Position numbers and translations under genes: made by a program. Shown here piece by piece: positions 6,175 to 9,285 of a stretch of DNA of 9,285 nucleotides; position 1 is the first letter of the stretch; every line of letters begins with the position of its first letter. This DNA comes from Lachnospiraceae bacterium (GTDB taxonomy: Bacteria; Bacillota_A; Clostridia; Lachnospirales; Lachnospiraceae): assembly GCA_017620345.1 (NCBI GenBank), contig JAFZQP010000092.1, forward strand, positions 1 through 9,285. The letters are read 5' to 3'. Under the pieces are notes generated by a model that was not told the origin of the DNA, searched no databases, and saw only the letters and a list, made by a program, of their open reading frames with translations.

Positions 6175-8602
6175 CTGAAAAAATGATCTTATCCGACTTG
6201 GCACGGGCCGTGACCGTATCGCCTTCCTTGAACTTTCCTTCAAGTATCTCAAGTGACAGAGGATCTTCTATCATCGTCTGTACGGCTCTCTTTATCGGCC
6301 TTGCTCCGAACTTTTTGTCCGTTCCCTTTGCGGCAACGAGCTTTTTCGCGGAATCGGTGATCTTGAGTTTGATCCCTCTTGCCTCAAGCGCGCGCTCGCA
6401 CAAAAGCTTTGTCTGTATCGAGACTATCTTCTTAAGATCATCATCATTGAGCGTCCTGAACACTACGATCTCATCTATACGGTTGATGAATTCGGGCTTG
6501 AACGTATTCTTGACTTCTTCCATGACGCCGGATCTCATCCTCTCGTGATCGCTCTTTTCATCAGTCTGCGTCACGAAGCCGAGCTTCTTGGGATCTATGA
6601 TCCTGTTTGCGCCCGCATTGCTCGTCATGATTATGATCGTATTCTTAAAGCTTACTTTTCTTCCGTTCGAGTCGGTTATATGCCCGTCGTCAAGAACCTG
6701 AAGGAGGATATTGAACACATCCGGATGAGCCTTTTCTATCTCATCGAACAATACAACCGAATACGGATTCCTGCGCACCTTTTCGGACAGCTGTCCGCCT
6801 TCTTCGAATCCGACATATCCCGGAGGCGAACCGATCATCTTCGATACGGTGTGTTTTTCCATATATTCCGACATATCGACACGTATGAGTGCGTTTTCGG
6901 TTCCGAACAGTGTTCTTGCAAGAGTCTTGGAAAGTTCCGTCTTTCCTACGCCTGTAGGTCCGAGGAACAAAAATGAGCCGATGGGTCTGTTCGCTTCCTT
7001 CAGCCCCACACGCCCTCTCTTTATCGCTCTTGAAACTGCTCCGACCGCTTCCTGCTGCCCTATGACCGAACGTGACAGTTCGCTCTCGAGTTTCAGAAGC
7101 TTGCTGCTCTCCGATTCCGACAGCCTTTCCGTCGGTATCTTTGTAAGTGAAGCAACGATCCCCTCTACATCGGTCTTCGTTACGGACAGATCCGACCGCT
7201 CGCGTATCCTGGCGGTCTTCTTTTCGATCGACCTGGCAATCTTTTCAGCTTCTTTTTTCTTTGCGGAAAAGCCCTCTATATCATTGGCGCGAAGGCACGC
7301 TTCCTCTTCCTTCTCTGTTTCGGACAGTTTCTTTTTCAGATCGTTTATGTCCTTCGGATCCGCCAGCGCCGACAGGCGGACTTTTGATGCAGCCTCATCA
7401 ATAAGATCGATGGCTTTGTCCGGAAGAAATCTGTCACTGATATAACGTGCGGAAAGCTTGACCGCTGCGACCAGTGCATCATCGTCATATTTGACACAGT
7501 GATGTTTTTCATAGGCCGGTGCTATTCCGCGAAGTATGCTTATGCAGTCCTCCTCGGACGGCTCTTCAACATAGATCGGCTGGAACCGCCTCTCGAGTGC
7601 GGCATCTTTTTCTATGTGCTTTCTGTACTCATCATATGTTGTTGCACCGATCAGCTGAACCTCTCCTCTTGCAAGAGACGGCTTTAATATGTTGCTTGCA
7701 TCTATCGATCCCTCAGCGCCGCCGGCACCTATGATCGTATGTACTTCATCCATGAACAGAAGGATGTTCCCTTCGGAAATGACCTCGCTTATGACACGCT
7801 TGATCCTCTCCTCGAATTCCCCTCTGTACTTGCTGCCTGCGACCATTGCAGAAAGATCGAGAGTCAGGAGCCTTTTGTCCGCTACAGTGTCGGGAACCGC
7901 ACCGTCGGCTATACGCTGTGCAAGACCTTCGACTATCGCTGTCTTTCCGACACCCGGCTCTCCTATAAGACATGGATTGTTCTTGGTCCGCCTCGACAGT
8001 GTCTGTATCATCCTCGTGATCTCTATATCACGTCCGATGACCGGATCGAGTTTTCCTTCGGATGCAAGCGCAGTCAGATCACGGCTGTATCTGTCAATGA
8101 GCATGCCCTGCATATTGTCCGCATGTCTTGCCGTGGCGCGTATCTGCTCCTTGTAATCCTCAAGGTTTTCTCCCATCGCAACGAGCGTATCCGCAAACAG
8201 TTTCTGCGCATTCACCGATAAAGTGTTAAGAAGACGAAGAGCAAGATTGTCTCCGTCCGAAATTATCGCAAGAAGTATATGTTCCGTTCCGATCTCATCG
8301 GAATCGAACGAATGAGCCAGCTCCTGAGCCAGATCAAGTATCGACTCGACCTTCGGTGTAAATCCCGAACGTTCTTTCTTTGCCACTTTTCCGGGCAGGG
8401 CTATCTGCTCGTCTATAAGACGCATCACCTTCTCTTCGTCTATGTCGTTGGCAGCCAGCACCATTGCGGCAACTCCCGCTTCCTCGCCGCAAAGGGCCAG
8501 GAGAAGATGCTCGGATCCCACATATCCGTGTCCGAGAGACTCGGAACGTTTTGTTGCCGTTGTAAGTACCATCCAGGCTTTTTCGGTATATTTACGTGCC
8601 AT
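6167..8602 (-). CDS. clpC: ATP-dependent Clp protease ATP-binding subunit ClpC
   Basis: ClpC is a Hsp100/AAA+ unfoldase that feeds damaged or tagged proteins to ClpP. The 811-residue length matches the family (Bacillus subtilis about 810). In order: a double Clp N-domain (1-150, two EHLLLAL/EHILLAI repeats); the first AAA+ module with Walker A GEPGVGKT (214-221), Walker B LLFMDE (281-286), pore loop KYRG (258-261) and arginine finger ERRF (337-340); a short M-domain coiled coil (about 415-470) with a UVR-like DIEGFSAKKKEAEK, which marks ClpC rather than ClpA or ClpB; the second module with GPTGVGKT (548-555), pore loop GYVG (595-598) and VVLFDE (616-621). LGF at 674-676 fits the ClpP-docking tripeptide. 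Nothing is missing. The ATG at 8600-8602 has AGGAGA 5 bases upstream and lies 12 bases after the previous stop. I saw no CtsR-type heptad repeat or CIRCE element in 8603-9285, so its promoter is probably further upstream. Confidence 0.97.
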   Translation of the reverse strand: MARKYTEKAWMVLTTATKRSESLGHGYVGSEHLLLALCGEEAGVAAMVLAANDIDEEKVMRLIDEQIALPGKVAKKERSGFTPKVESILDLAQELAHSFDSDEIGTEHILLAIISDGDNLALRLLNTLSVNAQKLFADTLVAMGENLEDYKEQIRATARHADNMQGMLIDRYSRDLTALASEGKLDPVIGRDIEITRMIQTLSRRTKNNPCLIGEPGVGKTAIVEGLAQRIADGAVPDTVADKRLLTLDLSAMVAGSKYRGEFEERIKRVISEVISEGNILLFMDEVHTIIGAGGAEGSIDASNILKPSLARGEVQLIGATTYDEYRKHIEKDAALERRFQPIYVEEPSEEDCISILRGIAPAYEKHHCVKYDDDALVAAVKLSARYISDRFLPDKAIDLIDEAASKVRLSALADPKDINDLKKKLSETEKEEEACLRANDIEGFSAKKKEAEKIARSIEKKTARIRERSDLSVTKTDVEGIVASLTKIPTERLSESESSKLLKLESELSRSVIGQQEAVGAVSRAIKRGRVGLKEANRPIGSFLFLGPTGVGKTELSKTLARTLFGTENALIRVDMSEYMEKHTVSKMIGSPPGYVGFEEGGQLSEKVRRNPYSVVLFDEIEKAHPDVFNILLQVLDDGHITDSNGRKVSFKNTIIIMTSNAGANRIIDPKKLGFVTQTDEKSDHERMRSGVMEEVKNTFKPEFINRIDEIVVFRTLNDDDLKKIVSIQTKLLCERALEARGIKLKITDSAKKLVAAKGTDKKFGARPIKRAVQTMIEDPLSLEILEGKFKEGDTVTARAKSDKIIFSVD

Positions 8603-8607
8603 AAGTA

Positions 8608-8613
8608 TCTCCT
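8608..8613 (-). promoter_or_regulatory. Ribosome binding site of clpC
   Basis: AGGAGA on the minus strand lies 5 bases before the clpC ATG, one base after the stop codon of the upstream gene. The closeness suggests that the two genes share a transcript. Confidence 0.7.
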
Positions 8614-8614
8614 A

Positions 8615-9285
8615 TCAAAGGTTTAAGAATTCAAACTGGAAATCTTCATCAAGATCGAGCTCTTCGGTCTTTCCCGCAATGTACTGCTGCTGCTCCTTTT
8701 TCCTCTCGGCCTCGAGCTTCTCGTCCTCGATCCTTCTCTGTTCCTCGATCCGCTGCTGCTGCTCAAACAGTCTGCGCTGTTTTTCCCTCTGTTCTTCTTC
8801 GTGAAGTACCTTGGGTTTTTCCTCGAGCTCTTCGGCAGTCACGACCTTTTTACGGGGCGGCAGGGAATCCTTTGTCATATACTTCGGAGGCTCGCTCTTC
8901 TTGGGCCTTCTCGTATCTTCCTCCTCTTCTTCTCCCCTGCTCTTTTCGAAGGAGCTCCAGTCAAGAGGAGTAGCTTCCTCATAGCCCTGGGCACGTCTTT
9001 TGGCAGCTTTCTTTTCTTCCTTCATCCGCCATTTTTCCTCACGTTCAAGGGCTTTTCTCTCACGTCTTGTCAGAGGTCTTTCTTCCTCTTCTTCGTCCTC
9101 CTCATCCTCTTCTTCGTCATCTTCTTCGTTTATTGTTTCATCATCAGCGTCTTCCTCATCTTCATCTTCGTCTTCTTCCTCGTCTTCTGCTTCATCATCG
9201 TCTTCCTCTTCTTCATCTTCAGCCATCTGACGTCCGACGAGCGATGCTGCAGTCACGCCTTTGGAAGTATTTCTCCTTGGAGGCA
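8615..9285 (-). CDS. Highly acidic, coiled-coil-rich protein of unknown function, C-terminal part (5' end probably outside window)
   Basis: The frame is open from the TGA at 8615-8617 to the right edge. Inside it are a GTG at 9254-9256 and an ATG at 9224-9226, but neither has a good ribosome site at normal distance (AGGAGA upstream of the GTG is about 16 bases away), so I treat the gene as partial. A start at 9226 would give 203 residues. From that ATG the chain is 42 Asp/Glu of 49 residues (9080-9226), then a basic helical segment (RPLTRRERKALEREEKW, KKAAKRR), a second acidic run (GEEEEED), a proline- and lysine-containing linker, a Glu/Gln/Arg coiled-coil candidate (about 8680-8845), and an acidic-aromatic tail ending DEDFQFEFLNL. 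There is no cysteine, so it is not the zinc-binding McsA, and nothing resembles CtsR or the McsB kinase, the genes that precede clpC in Bacillus. No membrane helix is visible. I do not recognise it. Composition suggests a mostly disordered or extended protein that binds basic partners. Confidence 0.75.
   Translation of the reverse strand, partial: PPRRNTSKGVTAASLVGRQMAEDEEEEDDDEAEDEEEDEDEDEEDADDETINEEDDEEEDEEDEEEEERPLTRRERKALEREEKWRMKEEKKAAKRRAQGYEEATPLDWSSFEKSRGEEEEEDTRRPKKSEPPKYMTKDSLPPRKKVVTAEELEEKPKVLHEEEQREKQRRLFEQQQRIEEQRRIEDEKLEAERKKEQQQYIAGKTEELDLDEDFQFEFLNL
9080..9226 (-). repeat. Low-complexity GAA/GAG/GAT/GAC codon tract
   Basis: The coding strand here is an imperfect run of Asp and Glu codons, so the plus strand is almost all C and T with scattered A and G. 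It encodes the acidic block of the right-end gene. Glu and Asp codons are mixed (GAA, GAG, GAT, GAC) and a TINEE interruption is kept, so the tract is not a pure simple repeat. Confidence 0.7.

Noticed and set aside
6849..7445. 198-codon plus-strand open frame inside clpC
   Set aside because: Antisense to the conserved M-domain and second AAA+ module; Ser/Phe-rich composition reflects reverse complements of Glu, Lys and Asp codons.
9000..9230. Poly-serine open frame on the plus strand
   Set aside because: It is the reverse reading of the Glu/Asp codon tract; TCT, TCC and TCA runs are its necessary mirror.
8615..9285. McsA or another member of the ctsR-mcsA-mcsB set upstream of clpC
   Set aside because: The visible protein contains no cysteine, so no McsA zinc fingers, and shows no CtsR helix-turn-helix or McsB kinase motifs.

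Overview
The window is ordinary chromosomal DNA of a Firmicute, most likely a Lachnospiraceae member. Four things suggest this: a single-chain PurL of about 1,260 residues with a PurS-like N-terminus, a Bacillus/Clostridium-type ClpC of 811 residues, the clpC-radA gene order known from Firmicutes, and a small 136-residue protein that resembles one I remember from Lachnospiraceae genomes. AGA, AGG and ATA codons are used freely.

All six genes lie on the minus strand, so the reading order runs from the right end to the left. At the right end (8615-9285) is the C-terminal part of an extremely acidic, coiled-coil-rich protein I cannot name; its frame is open to the window edge. Next come clpC (6167-8602), a 136-residue protein of unknown function (5687-6097), radA (4316-5683), purL (486-4268), and the N-terminus of a membrane-anchored sensor (471 down to the left edge). 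Gaps between genes are 12, 69, 3, 47 and 14 bases. No stretch over 100 bases lacks a gene.

The tight packing suggests an operon or two overlapping operons. The two larger gaps hold possible sigma-A-type -10 elements. The 69-base gap also holds a perfect 7-bp inverted repeat just upstream of the strongest Shine-Dalgarno in the window, the most distinct unexplained cis element here. No intrinsic terminator was seen in any gap.

Functionally, ClpC (protein unfoldase) and RadA (recombination branch migration) are the protein- and DNA-maintenance pair seen together in many Firmicutes. In Bacillus subtilis clpC follows ctsR-mcsA-mcsB; here the gene directly upstream is none of these. PurL (step 4 of purine synthesis) and the sensor look like unrelated housekeeping and signalling genes following on. 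I found no mobile element, CRISPR array, RNA gene or defence system. The points worth a second look are the acidic protein, the small protein between clpC and radA, and the inverted repeat in front of it.
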